Shown one piece after another: positions 33,759 to 47,360 of a stretch of 64,000 bases of DNA. This DNA comes from Escallonia rubra (Eukaryota; Streptophyta; Magnoliopsida; Escalloniales; Escalloniaceae): assembly GCA_033065855.1 (NCBI GenBank), contig JAVXUO010000272.1:226211-290210 (forward strand), in the 5' to 3' direction. The notes under the pieces were generated by a model. It was not told the DNA's origin and searched no databases. It saw nothing but the letters and a program-made list of their open reading frames with translations. How positions within the stretch are numbered: the stretch's first letter is position 1; the number at the start of each line of letters is the position of its first letter. The position numbers and the translations under genes are program-made.

Positions 33759-35690
33759 GGGAATTGCTAATTACCATTGGTACATAGAATAGGCGTAGAG
33801 GATTTAGAACCATTTCTAGGCTGTCTTACTCAGTCCTTGTAGGTTATTTGGTTTGGAGGATTGACGTCAGAAGATGTCTTTATGTGCTTAAAAGAATGCA
33901 TATTTTGGTGTGAATTCTTAGGCCAACGAAATGTCACTAAAGGGACGATGTGTAGTAGGGAATGGAAACAATAGTAATAGCATGCTAGGAATTGTGTTAA
34001 GAGTGGATCCGAATCGCATCAAAATGTCAAAAGCACAAAACTCTTAGATGCGAGTGATATACGATAGTAATGGCATGCCATGAATGTTTATGCTTGAAAC
34101 TACACCTGTTGTTGGCATATGCGTAAAGGCGGCCGCGAGTAGATAGGACAATAACGGCAACCTCAGTATCACAGAGAACAGACAATTCATTGGCCTTCTT
34201 GGATAAGCCATTTTGGCATTTGCAGAAGGTACCTGGGCAATTCGTGCTTTCAATCCTCTTGATATCAATCTTTCTCCTACCCAGTTTTCTTTGTGGAGAG
34301 ATCTCCCTAGAATGATTTTGAAATTCCATAGTTGCAGCTGAAAATCAAGCCCAATTCAAAAAGCACATCAATTACATGGAATTTCATCACATGTAACACT
34401 TTTATTACCATTGGCCCTTTTCGTTTGAAGTCCATGGAACTAAAAGCAAATGGAAAGAAACAAAAGAAGCGTGAAGATTCTTTATAGCATTCAAAGCCTC
34501 TCATTTTGTTATTAGATAAACATGAAGAGAATTAAGTAAGATGAAATAGATTGGTCATAAAAGAGGTTAGTCAGCTGAACTGAAATTATAAGCCGTTGTA
34601 TTTATCTTCTGAGCTCATGTGTAACCTGGTGAAGAAATAAGGGAGGTGTAGGAGGAAATTTAGGGCAGAAACTTTTGAGTAGGAGGAAATTTAGGGCAGA
34701 AACTTTGGAGTTTTTGCCTTTCCACTCTCTATACTTTATTGAAAATCTGAACAGGAAAGAAGCAGAAAATGAAATGGAGTTGCACAAGGAGATCGGTATA
34801 CTTAAAATGAAACAATGACCCTTAAACCATGAAATTAACAAGCACTTGAACTTAATCTCTTGTCTTTATACCCAGATTACTTTACTTATTTCATGCCACC
34901 CAAATAAGGGTGATTGTACAAATGTATATACCAAAGAGGTATTTCTCTTAGTTGGTGGTTTGTATTGAAGAAGCAGGAAAACAAAAGGCTAAATAGGGAA
35001 GCTACATATCAAGATTCGGATCACCCAATCGCCATTCATATTGATCTTCTTTTTAAGATTTCATGTCACAAACGAAAGCATTGGATAGAGATACGGAGAC
35101 AGAGGAGAAAACGACCTCTGAAAGTGAATTTTAGTGGGTGAATGGAACAACACAAAATTGTCCGATATACATCTAACAGGGGCTAAAGTGTTGTTTGCTC
35201 AAACTGCCGCAAGCAGATTTAAGAATCATGAGGAAAATCAAAGAGCTTAAAAAAAGTGTTGCTGGCCATTATGCCTTGGGTGGAGAAAACAAGGGATTTG
35301 CTTATTATTATTGGTACATAGGATAGGCGAACGTAAAAGAGGATTTAAGAACACTTTCCAAACTGTCTTACTCAAGGCAGGAAATTTGCTCATCTGTCCT
35401 GGTTTAGAGGATTGACCCAAGAAGATGTCTCTAGATATTTTGCAAAATGCCTATTTTGGTGTGAATTCTTAGGCCATGGAAATGCCATTTGCTAATTATT
35501 ATTGGTACTTAGGATAGGCATACGTAAAAGAGGATTTAAGAACACTTTTCAAGCTGTCTTACCCAGAGCTTGTAGGAAATTTTCTCATTAGTCTTGGTTT
35601 AGAGGATTGACGTAAGAAGATATCTCTAGGTGTTTTGCAAAATCCCTATTTTGGTGTGAATTCTTAGGCCATGGAAACGTCGCTGAAGTT
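33759..35690. repeat. Three copies of a ~195-bp repeat inside the Helitron
   Basis: Copies start near 33759, 35292 and 35487, sharing TTGGTACATAGRATAGGC, AGAGGATT(G)ACG and TATTTTGGTGTGAATTCTTAG. The last two are tandem. A separate ~160-base block at 34985-35150 is repeated at 41605-41765. The Helitron has therefore duplicated parts of its own cargo. Confidence 0.75.
34106..34329 (-). pseudogene. Captured AGAMOUS-type MADS-box exon 1
   Basis: Reads ATG at 34329, then [38 protein letters not shown], and [10 protein letters not shown] up to the donor AACAACAG|GTGTAG. Apart from substitutions and one lost codon around the R(N)RQVTF segment, this is the N-terminal extension and MADS domain of the AGAMOUS/SEEDSTICK clade, ending at the same donor as exon 1 of AG genes. 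Several DNA-contact residues (RGKIEIKRIE, RRNG) have changed to [10 protein letters not shown] and CQNG, so DNA binding is doubtful. The 74-codon frame is open. No further AG exons were found, so it is a captured exon. Confidence 0.88.
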
Positions 35691-37743
35691 TTAGGCGTTT
35701 GGCAAAATGACTATTTTGGGGTGAACTCTTAGCTACACAATGTTGGAAAAGATTGTAAAAGGTTGAAAAGTTATGCTTCAGAAGCATGACAAGTTGAAAA
35801 CTTGAAGCATTAGAGGGGAGAAACAGTGAAGCAGCAGGAGTTTATTTACCCAAAAAAAGTTTGCAACTAGAGAATGAATAACTGCTGAACAATGGTATGG
35901 CTCTCATCCAGAATAGAGTATGAGTAGAAGGGGGTGAGAACAAGAGACAGCTATGCAAGATATATCTTGTCCACCAGAAAGATATCTTGGTCATTGACAT
36001 CTACTCCTTTCACTTCCATTTTTCAAAGTTATGTTCAAATGCGCAGCTTGAATTAAACGACAAAGTCTTTTAAGGAGTAAAACAAGGGAGAAAGATCGAT
36101 GCTGAAAGGACTGAATACAGATTAAGTGAGGAAATAGAAGAAAAAACAGAGGTATGGAGTCAATGAAGGTAGCAGCAAGAAGGTTCTGTGACAAACTTGT
36201 GTAGCATAGACACTGAAAGCAGAGAAGGGCCATATTGTGATAATGTAGTGAATACGAGGCATCTGTTGCCTCAGTCTAAAGTGGAGCTTATGAATGCATA
36301 ACTGAAGGTAGGGTTGAAATCCGATTATCATGGCTCAATAATATTCCAAGATTCCATTAGAAATAATCGTTGGTCTTAAAAGATAATCAAAGAGTGGCTA
36401 ATTGTCTGAATGATCCATGAGCCTAACTCTGGAGGAGCAATAGAAAGTGGCCTAGCGATTCATTGGTGCGTCAGTGCTTAAACCAACGCGACACTTGCTT
36501 ACTAAGACAGACTTCTTTTCAAGCTCTGTTTTTAATTTTTTTCACTTATGTACCCTATTGGGTACTAAAACTTTTTGATCAATTTGTTTTTGTCTGTATA
36601 GCACTGATCTTTACAAAATTCACAGCTTGCTGTACAATGTAAAGTCTCTAACTTGCCCTCCAATGGCTTTGACTATAATACGAATTTATACTAATCTTTT
36701 GCTTGAACTCATGTCCAAGGATAAAAAAAGTAATTTCAAGGCATCATACTGTTTTGAAGTTTGAGTTTTCTGCCTGCCACGCTTTAAAATTGAGTGCCCC
36801 TAGCTCTTAAGGCTAGGATCTGAGCACAAATGTTAGTAGCCTCTGTTTGATACTTAGAAGTGGCCTTATTCATTTGGGCTTCAAATGATAGGGATTTTCT
36901 TGCATTTTAAAGTAGTTAAAACCTAAAACATCAAAGATGTCGAAGAAATTATCTTTCCCCAGCTACCTTAGCATTTTCAGCTCCCTTGACTAACAACTCA
37001 GATGTTAATATGCAATAATAAGTCTCATAGTTACACTTATCATATTTTTGTGATTGCTCTTATAGTTGGTGATTAATGTCATCATGCTTGGTGGCTGTAA
37101 GAGCTAGGCTGCAGTCACATTTGCTCCCTGAAGTTCGAACTTTGATAGGCTCCCAAAAACTAAGATAGAAATAGAAGATAAGTCACTTGTGGGATTCAAG
37201 AATCTCTGCGTCCATAGAACTTTACACAGGATTGAAATTTGAAGTCGAAATAAGTATCATGTATCGAGATATTCATTTTTCATATCATGTTGTGTACCAC
37301 AATACTCATTCTACTCATGCAATAAGATACAAAAAAATGGATTCGCATAAGCAGTGGCAAATTAACTGATTGACTGCTAGAAAGAAAAACCAAAACATAA
37401 AAGAGAACATAAATTTCATAGCTAAAATAAAATCAATTAGTATATGACGTGAAGTACTTTGAAGATATATATATATATATAAACTGAAGCACATTCTATG
37501 CCATTGTACAAGTCGGGAAGTTCTAAACTTATCACATGCTTTTGAGTGGTTAAATTATAATTATAAATGGTTACGGAATAGATAAAATTAAATTAAGTGA
37601 AGCAAATGTTTAGATAGTGTACAGGTGGCTTGCCGGAGCTGATTGTATCATATCTTAAGATACATATTAGAGTATGGAAAGATGCAGTGTCATTCTGGAT
37701 AGGCACGCTTGTACATATTATTTTTTACATGTAATTTGTATGC

Positions 37744-38475
37744 TTATCTAAGCCATTGGGAAATCCTGTGAAGTGAATATACATATAAACTTGTCGTCAA
37801 CCCATTGTTCCATTGGAAATTGAACAAGATCACTCTCGACATCAGTAGATGATTTAAGATGACCCACTCGAAATCGCAAAGACTTTGCTGAGTATATTGG
37901 AAGGCCTGGCCCTGAAAATAGGCTGCAGAGAACATACATCTTGACATCAATTATGAATGTTAAACCACAGGAAAAAAAATACAAAAGATCAATGGAAAGA
38001 AAAACAATCACCCAGTAGTGATACAAAAACTAGCATTCAATCTATATATCAAAGTCTCAGAACATCAGGATCACTATGACCTTTGCTTGACCAATAGGAA
38101 TAACCCCCAGAAATCTTTCCCTTGGATCCAGAGTATTCACAATACTTTCATCTGGATACCTATCCGTGTTGGAAGCACTGACTGCATCCGTTATGCAATC
38201 AGTAACTGCAAATGCTTTAAGAGCTTGGAATAGAGAAGTATAGGTTCTGAGGTCTCTTTCAAGAACTTCCCATTCCATATGTATGCTAGATCCAATGTCC
38301 ACTTCTTTCTGGAGCTTGTTTCAACCACACCAGCAACAACGGTAAGCTGAGGAAAATATTTCACACACAACTGCTTACAAAGTCCATTTGCAATCACTGC
38401 AAAACGTAAAGTCAACAAGAACCAATTATACAACATCCCATGCAGCCCCTCTACAGGTCTGCTACACATGTACAA
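37744..38475 (-). other. Possible captured exons of an unidentified gene
   Basis: Minus-strand open stretches with non-repetitive protein-like sequence (YFPQLTVVAGVVETSSRKKW; EWEVLERDLRTYTSLFQALK; VGHLKSSTDVESDLVQFPME) lie in overlapping or adjacent frames, with AG and GT at plausible borders, for example before MYVLCSLFSG. They look like pieces of a host gene with frameshifts. I do not recognise the family. Confidence 0.35.
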
Positions 38476-41400
38476 TTACGTTGGCCTGCTTAGACCTTTA
38501 CAAAAGGTCCAACTATCTTTTTCCATCACCTAAACTTCATAAATCAGGAAAGAGTAACTAACATGTAAATGTAAGAAACATAAACCGAAAAAAGGTAAAA
38601 ATCTCTATAATTAATTTTATGAAAATAAAAAAAAAACTTATTTTGCTTCTTTTGGCATTTAGAAAGAGACTGACGTCAAAAGTATCTAACACAGTCATCT
38701 TAGATCAGCAACATTCAAAATGCACCAAAGGATACTCCTTTCAGTTACTACTTCTTTTCTAGCTTTCAATTCTTTGTTTTGTTTAACTGAATGTTCTGTA
38801 TCATTGCAGCTCTTCAACTTAATTATTCCCAATTTCCATTTCTTATTAGGGGTAAAGATTTGAAAGTTCTCAATTAGCCTGCGTCAAAATCATTCCAGAA
38901 ATAGAAAAGAAAAATGCTTAATTTTAACTGCACCAAAACTATAACTGAAAACAATCAAACTGGGCCTAGCGTTCTCTATCACGGTCCTATTTTAGCCCCA
39001 GTTTCCCACTTTGGTTGGTGAAGGTTAGGAACGATTCTTGTTTCCAAACTCTAGAAGACAGCTTCAACTTCCTTGGAAACCTTCCATACTCGTCATCAAT
39101 AAAAAGGAACCTGCTTAAACTAAAAAATAGCAGATTACCTTGACTGCTTTAATAGTAGGTTAATGATTTGTTAATATGGCCTTGAAAGTCCGCAGCATTT
39201 ACAGCAGTGCAGATACTCCCTACCATGTTAGGTCTATACCATGGTATTGACATGTGTAACATTCCAAGGCAGTGTCAGACTTTGTTATTGTTAGATACTG
39301 CGCCACTGACATCTACTGCCTCACATTTCACATATTATTTGGGTATATGTGTCGCAGCTGTAAGCAGACCATCTGAAAGACTTTAGCAAGTAGTACAAGA
39401 TGGAAGAGAAGGTTTGCTATCCTATATCTCTTTGTACTTTCGAAAAGCTAATAATCCAATTGGTTTTCATCTAATGGCATGTAACAAAATGGAAACCATC
39501 GTACTACATGCAGAGAAAAGGAGGATGCTTAATCGTACTTACCAAAAGAATTGATATGAACGACTAACCACTGAAGAAAAAGCACAATACGTTGAGAAGG
39601 TTTCTAAAAGCAGGAAAAGGAGAAGCAGTGATGTAAACTCAATTGTCTTTGCAAGCCTTCGAACCAAAAAAAAGACCAAAGATGACACCAGGTATGTTGT
39701 GTCATTAGTTTCTTGTTTGTTTGATGGATAGCTGAATGTGATTTCTACTCATATTTTATAGATAGTGGTCGACTGATCCAACGTCTTTAGCCTATGAAGA
39801 ATAAGCATTAGGACCATATAATTTGAGATATTGGAGGGGATATGATTTAGCTCGCACACGTTAGATTGTGATTGGCTGATTCATCATATGGGGAGTAATC
39901 ATGAGTGTAGGAGTTCAGCTAGAGGGGGAGAGAGAGAGAGAGAGAGAGTAGGCAGCTAGCAAACTAAAGTTGCATTTTGCTCTAGCATGGTTAATATAAA
40001 GGAAACAGTACAAAGAAAAACCTATAAATATAACTTTTACTTGCAGTTTTCATCAGCCTGAGAATCCTATCTGCTGACTCTTTATGTTGAAGTGCTAGAA
40101 TGAAGCTTTCTGCCCTTGGTAGATCTAGAGATCTAATAATTTCTAAGATCATCATGACAACAACTACACCATCATCACTTTTGGGGTATTATAAATAGGT
40201 GCCATGGTTTGCGTTTGGAAAATATAATACGAAAACGAGTTTTTTGGATTTACACTTAGATGCCATGCACACTAAGCAAATTGTGTCGGTGCACATACCC
40301 AAAGACTTAAAACAAGCTTTTTTGAACTTTAAAGGCTAAGACTCTAATTTTAGTAACTAAAAGGAAACCTTTTTCCTCTAGAAATTGGAGTAATCGATCA
40401 GATTGCCTGGTAGACTTGCCCAGTTTGAGTTCAATTGCATAGCCCTTTTGAAAAAACATTGGTTTGCTACCAACTTTCTCTTGAACTCTGGGGATATATT
40501 TGCTCAATAGTTTTTTCAATAAGGTTTATAGTCTCCAATGTCCAAAATGAAAGGTGGATCCCTGGAAATGGACTAACTTCTAGGTACTTAGCAGTTTCTC
40601 TTAGATCGAGTCAGGCAGGACAAATCCTATTGATTATATCTGTTAAGAAAAACAGATAGAAGACACAGTTTACTTATGAAGTTTGTGGCTTTTTCTTTCT
40701 TGCTGAATTTGCTTTTACAGTTAAGGTGTATTGAACGATTCCAGATTCCTTTTTAAAGGAGAATGGGAACAAAAGGGAAAGTGATTTAAAGCAATCCCTT
40801 CATAGACTTAAGTGCTTTCCAGGAGCAATGGCCTCGTCGAAAGAGTTGAGTTTTGGACTATGGTGTTCAGCAGCCTTCTCTTGAGGACTTTTTTCCTTTT
40901 TCATTTCTGCTAGCATTTCGAATGCTTAGGTTTTTACACGAGACACACAAGCTCTTAGTAATGTTTCATGAATTAACAAAGAATACTAATTGACGAACCA
41001 CTTTTGCTAACAAGCTACGTGGAATGTACGTGAGGAATATGATAACAATTGAGAATTGAGAATTTTTCACACATGTGCAAAGGAAAGAATAGCGTTCAAT
41101 CGTAATTATCGGAGGAATAGATATGTTCAACTCACCAATGAACAAAGAGCTCAGCATATAGACGAAGTGTCCAGAAATAGAAAAAAGGCGAAGCATTAAT
41201 GTAAAATCACTTGCAATCGTACAGATTCAAATGGAAGAAATCCCAGAGATGGCACCAGGTACATTATGTCATTCTTTTACTGTCTTCTTTGTTTTTTGAA
41301 AGGGGGAAGCATTCCGTGGACCACGACGACTAAGGTTTGTGCTCTTTCTTTCTGCTTTGATGACTTTTCTGATATATGTTGGATTTTGGCCTAATATTTC

Positions 41401-43181
41401 TAAATCCTTCCAAACAGATGGCAGTATTAATCAACACACTGATTTTTCTTCACACTCGATCATCTGATCGCAATGGTATATTGATGGACATTTAATGAGG
41501 ATCTGAGTGCTCACCCAGTCAATAATTGCAGGTAGACGACCTTAATCTTACACTAGGCTGTTTTCACATTGCTGGCAACCCACTCTTCCCAAACTTGCCT
41601 TCTGTAAATAAGGAAACCGTATATCAAGATTCAGACACCCATTTGCTATTCATATTGATTGTCTTTTAAAGCTTTCATGTGAGAAATGAAAGCGTTGGCC
41701 AGAGAGGGGGGAGAGAGGGGAAAACAACCTCTGAAAAGGAATTTTAATGGGGTGAATGGAACATTGGACTAATTTGCACTCACGCTGTAGGCTTTTTAGT
41801 ACTTTTGTGGGAGAGGAACTTAGGATAGGACCTCCTTTTCGAAGATGTGATGCCGCATAATTATCCAAGAACTGTAGCCAATATACATTGTTATCGCACG
41901 TTGATATATTCGTGTTTAATTTCAAGTGATTTCAGCATGTGATGAACTGATTGCGAGCTTTCAAAGTATGCTTACACTTGTCTAATAACACCTTAAATGT
42001 TCACTTTTTCATATATGTTGTAGTCTACAAAACCCACTAACCTTGGTGTCTCTCAGTTTTGAGTAAATATAAGTGAAGACATCAAGCTGCGATTTTTTGT
42101 TATAAGCTGCAGGGTCCAGGATTGTGGCAATCCAATTTTTTCTTTAGATATAACTTTCTCTTTCAAGTATTGATAACTGAATTATTGAAGCTATGAAGAA
42201 AGTGAAGGCGATTGGCATGTGACATCCAACCCTCTATTTTCTTCCCAGTGAAATAGAGGACATCAAGCCCTCTATAATTGACGACTTCAATATAATAGAA
42301 TCAATGTAGTTTTCTTTCCATTTTTCCCGTAAACTGGTAATTTGGAATGTTTCATCTGTGTACTAGGAAGTTGCATTTATTGTTTAATACTTAAGTTATT
42401 AACATAGGTCATAGGGACGTGTTGCAAACGAAGGAGTTGTTTGGCAGTTTTACACTATTATAGTTAAAGTGGGTCCTTTTCTTGATTTCGTTAAATGCAA
42501 CTTAAATTTTGTAGGAATTGGCTGCTTGATTATGGGTTTTCTACTATTCTTATTTTTAATTGTTACTGCTGTCGCAAATGAGGTGCATGACGTGTTTAAT
42601 TCAAGTAGTTTTTTGAATGTAGGAAGATTTTATTAACTAAATTCAAAGTTTTCCACAATCTAATGCTTGAATTGTTGTTCCAGGAATAGGGTTTTTGACG
42701 TCTTTGATTTCTACATTTGCTATAATTTCCTACTCTTTTTTCCTGCCTTTCCCTCTCTTCCATTGAAGAATCAGGAAAGATAACCATGAAGTAATGGTAG
42801 TATGATGTATTTTTTCATTATTGAGCTTTGTACCTCTGAAATTTCACCAGTCACCTGACTTTGGTAAATAGCCTTGATTCTGTAATTGTAGCTTATTCCC
42901 TCTTTTTAGCCAATGAAGTTCTTCATGGTACTAATCAGCTTCTAAACAAACTTTACACACATGCTTATTTTTTAGAAACTATTTTCTGAACTATGTTGCT
43001 GCATTAGCCCAAGAACTCTTAATTGGTTCCTATGTCATATGGTTCAATTGTCAATGAATAGCTGATCTGATAGCTCAGAACTAACGAGTCCAATTAAATT
43101 GTTACCACTATTTTCTTATCAGGCATGCGTGTTTATCGATTCTCATGTGGTTTTGATATATAGTGATAGTGATAATTTCAG

Positions 43182-43395
43182 GGTGTGACGCCACACCCAT
43201 CTCAGTGTTTGTTCGGGATGAAAGTGGTATAATAAACTGAATTGCTGGGGTTTTCGCAAGGAGAGGATACAACATTGAGTCTCTTGCTGTTGGTTTAAGT
43301 AAGGATAAGGCTCTCTTTGCAATTGTTGTATCTAGAACTGAAAGGTCTTGCAACAGGTTGTTGAGCAGTTCAACAAGCTTGTGAATTTCTTGAAG
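43182..43395 (+). pseudogene. Captured acetolactate synthase regulatory-subunit exon
   Basis: Reads [33 protein letters not shown] and [15 protein letters not shown], then in a shifted frame [18 protein letters not shown]. This is the first ACT domain of the plant AHAS (acetohydroxyacid synthase) small subunit, which confers feedback control by branched-chain amino acids in plastids. Borders are an acceptor (TTTCAG) and a donor (GAAG|GTTATG). A one-base insertion near the start, a TGA where Arg (CGA) is expected and a later frameshift kill it. It is the only recognisable exon of that gene here. Confidence 0.88.
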
Positions 43396-44488
43396 GTTAT
43401 GTCTCACCTTTTCATCTCCTGGGCTTAGTTGTAATGATATCATAGTTCCTTGTATATGTTTATAGACTCTGGGTTGTCAACACCATCAAATAGAAGATAC
43501 TGGCCAATTGTTCTCTGCTTGTAAAATTATTAGGATTGTTAACGTACACAGCCATTGCTTGGTCAATCCAATCTTATTCCCGTTTAGTATGAGATAGCCA
43601 GCTTGAGTCCTGGATCAGTAACTTTGTGCATATTGTATTGAACGTTAGATTAGGTCTCTATCTGGGTACCTGCCCTCAGGAGCAAGAATGGGTACTTGTA
43701 TCTGGCCAAATGTATGGACCTGCTCATGTATATAGATGTTCTTCTTGCACGCTACAGTTACATGTTTAATACATGCAAAAGAATTAAACCTGACCAAGTG
43801 CAACCATGTATACAACAATCATATAGATGAACGACCAAGTTATTTCATGCTTATAATATTAGAGAAGAAACACCTTGCCCTTTCAAACATCAATTTGGTT
43901 TTATGTGAGGGCCGTAAGTCTGTGTATATGGCGAGATCCTTGATGACTAGAAATGTCAAATCCAACTGGTTTTCACTTTCAATTTTTTCTAAGTGAACTC
44001 GATATCCAAACTGTTGCTCATGTGAAGACTATCTAACTGATGAAATTTATTAGACCAATTTATTAGACTACCGACTTCTTTCTCTTCCGATCTCCATTCT
44101 TTTTTCCTCCACCAAATAAAAGGGATTGCAGATAACTAATATTGTTTTGTCTTCAAACATAAGACACGATGAAAGTACACAATAAATGAAGTAAACTTCC
44201 GAATACATAAAGTCGTGTCTATCTGCATTTTCGCTACTGCTATCTCTTTTCAACTATGTTCTCTTCTATTTATAGCATGTGACTAAGTACTAAACTGCAT
44301 ATTGGAAAATGTAATGCCTCTGACCATTACTGTTAAACATTTTGAGGAACTATGAGTTCTTTGTCACCACGTTGTTTTGCACGGATGTGAAAATCGATTT
44401 CACAATACCTTCCTTTTTAATGGACTATTAAACTATATTGATCACTATAGAAAACAACCCACGTGCAACGCACGTGCATCACGACTAG

Positions 44489-47360
44489 TATTAGTAAGTT
44501 GTTTTTACTTTAAAACCTAATTTTAATCATTTGAAAATTCTACCTAATCAATAAACTAATCTATTAAGACTTCTTTTTTTACTTTTACGTTCTTAAAAGT
44601 TTATAAAAACTAATTCTAATCAATCTAAAACTCTACTTTATCATTATACTAACTTTTTATGACTTAATATTGACTATGATATCTCAAAACTACTTTCTAA
44701 TATCAATATACTAATCTATTAAGACTTCTTTTTTTACTTTTACGTCCTTAAAAGTTTATAAAAACTAATTCTAATCAATCTAAAACTCTACTTTATCATT
44801 ATACTAACTTTTTAGGACTTAATATTGACTATGGTATCTCAAAACTACTTTCTAATATGAATATAAAAACTCATATAAATAAAAAACGAAAATAATACTT
44901 TTGATTTAGAAGAAAAATTAATTTAAAAACTAATGCTAATCATTCTAAAACTCTACCTTATCAATATATTAATCTACTAAGACTTTATTTTGACAATACC
45001 TAATCAATATACTAATCTACTAAGACTTTATTTTGACAATCATGTCCTTAAAGTATTGTATCTTCAAAACTAATTTCTAATATAAATATAAAAACTCTCA
45101 GACCAATAAATGGGGATATTCTCGAAACTCACAAAGACAAAAAGAAAAACCACTTTGACAAAAAAAGAAGTGACTTGGACAAAAAGAAACAAGTGGCTTA
45201 GACGTCAGACTCCGGCACTTCTTTCCATCCTATCTTATTGTTCAGATACTTAAGGCACTCAGTCCATAGCTAAGCAAATAAGAAGATGAAGGCCTCTACG
45301 AAGAAAGAAGGAATAAGAATTATATATATAATAAAAATAGTACTTTTGATTTAGAAAAAGAATTGATGTTATAATTAAGATTAAACAACTTACGAGACTT
45401 AGAAAAAAACAATCTAACAATTGATTTGAATTTTGATAGGAACCTTATTTTTACACTTGATTAATTCTGCAAGAATAATGAGGGTTGTATAATTTAAAAA
45501 TTAATTCTAAACATTTTAGAACTCAACCTAATCAATACACTTACTTATTATGACCTAATTTTTACTATTGTATTCTTAAAATCACTCATTAACGTGAATG
45601 TAAAATTTTATATATTGAAAAAATAAAAAATAACATATTAGATTTAGAAGGAAAAAAATTACGATCTAATTGAGTTAAATGTACTATCATTATTCAAATA
45701 TATTTACATATACGTAATATACATAAGATATCATCGTTAAAAATGAATAATGTGATATATAAAAAAATATATATATAAATCAGAATAAGACCTCACAACC
45801 ACTAAACATTTTATATTCTATATATAAGGATTTAGAAAACAAATCAAACTCTTTACTATGATTTATTGTTGAAAAATTTGTGGTATAATTGTCGCGATAT
45901 TTGTAAACCTTATAAATATAGAAAATTAATTGTACAATGTTAAAAATTTATGCTACAGATATATCTTTACAGATTAGGCTTTGATTTTGACTATTAAAAC
46001 ATGGATTAGATTGTCATGCAATTCTTACGTTATATTTGCATACGCATATATGTTTACTTTAGTTCATCTGAATTATAAGTTGAAAGAATAATGAGTAAAT
46101 TATGTTACTACCGCTTGACGATGTAAAAAAAAGCTAAAAGAATGCAAAAATCTAGCGACGAACATTATAATACAATCTACTCATTGTTCAGAGGAACTAA
46201 AGCAAACATATATACATATACAAATATTCTACAACAATTGCATGACTATCTAATCGATACTGCAATTTTAAATGTGTATGAGACGGACAAATATTCTACT
46301 AGATACCATGTTTGTATCTTAATGTTGGTGATTTCGTGAAACAATGATTTATGAAAATGATAAGAATGAACTATGACATTTACGATTCCGAAAATAAAGA
46401 ACTCTTAACCTCACTTTTCAAGCTAAGAGACTTGATTTTGAAAAGTTATAGGTTGGACAACTAAAGAACTTAATAGTAATATAATCTTGATAAGTTACAT
46501 GAAACTGTTACAAATACAGTAATAAAAATTTCTTATCAACAATTATAATTTTAGTTAAAGTATATTTCTTTTTTCCAAAAGATATTAATCTCTTTTCGTT
46601 TCTTGAAATGTGGTATGTATTGATACACTTTTTATAGCTTTTTAAAATATTTTATTAACTTATTCGAGCTTGACTATGTAGACTAAAATTTAGATTGAAA
46701 AACTTATTATATCTGAAGATAAATCTTACTTAGTAAGCATGGTTATTGTATACTTTGTGAAATCTTGGTTAAAATATATTCAACAATTTCCCTATTACGA
46801 AGTTTTGAACTATCCTATATAGTCATGTTGGTTAAATGTTTTAAACTTTATATAATTACCTCATACATTGATTACTAATTTCTCTGTAGACTTAGTTAGT
46901 GGATTACATTTGCTTCTAAAAATGGCAAATTATCCTTACTTAATTAGTTGTGTTGATTAAGTTTTATAAATCACATGCCATAAACAAATATATGGACCAA
47001 AATTTTCTCTATCAAAATTAGACGAATATGTAATTGACGTTATAGGCAACTCATTCAAAGGTATAAATTATTTTTAAAAAATACTTAGAAAATAATAAAA
47101 ATGTCTTGCGTAATAGCAAACTGATCTTAATATGTTCTCCGTTATCAGTAGAATTTACTTTTTTTGTATATTAAAAAAACTTTTAATTTTTGTTCATCTA
47201 TATAATTATCAAATCAGAATTAAAAAATATGCACAGGGATATTACTTATTGATATTCGCTAGAAGGGTTAATTTATTTTATTACAAGAAAGTTCAAGGTA
47301 AAAATTAAAGTAACTATCTTTGATAAAATAACAATAAAATTATAAATTTTGATAAACTTA
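44489..47360. other. AT-rich stretch, no gene seen
   Basis: About 2.9 kb of very AT-rich sequence with short ORFs only. The left part resembles itself repeatedly (AAACTCTACCTTATCAATAT, AATCTACTAAGACTT). It may be the body of an older Helitron or MITE cluster, but no ends can be placed. It has no counterpart in the duplicated flank at 59.46-59.61 kb. Confidence 0.5.
44556..44865. repeat. Two tandem copies of a 155-bp AT-rich unit
   Basis: The unit beginning CTAATCTATTAAGACTTC starts at 44556 and 44711 and the two are nearly identical. A degraded third version (CTAATCTACTAAGACTT) appears twice near 44970-45030. Confidence 0.85.

Larger units (their letters stand above)
32801..44488 (+). mobile_element. 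Large Helitron with captured host exons
   Basis: Begins TCTATATAACATATAATAAG directly after an A, at a point where the paired duplication (59461) is uninterrupted. It ends with a perfect 7-bp hairpin, CACGTGC-AAC-GCACGTG, eleven bases before CTAG, followed by T: the classic Helitron 3' terminus. No Rep/helicase gene is visible, so it is non-autonomous. It carries at least two recognisable host exons and repeated host-like intron sequence. Caution: sequence right of 44488 does not resume the duplicated flank, so the two ends may belong to different Helitrons or a deletion followed insertion. Confidence 0.7.

Noticed and set aside
34027-34103. Extension of the MADS exon frame past its donor to 100 codons
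   Set aside because: The sequence after GTGTAG at 34105 is intron. Family exon 1 ends exactly at that donor, so the extra 26 codons are not coding.
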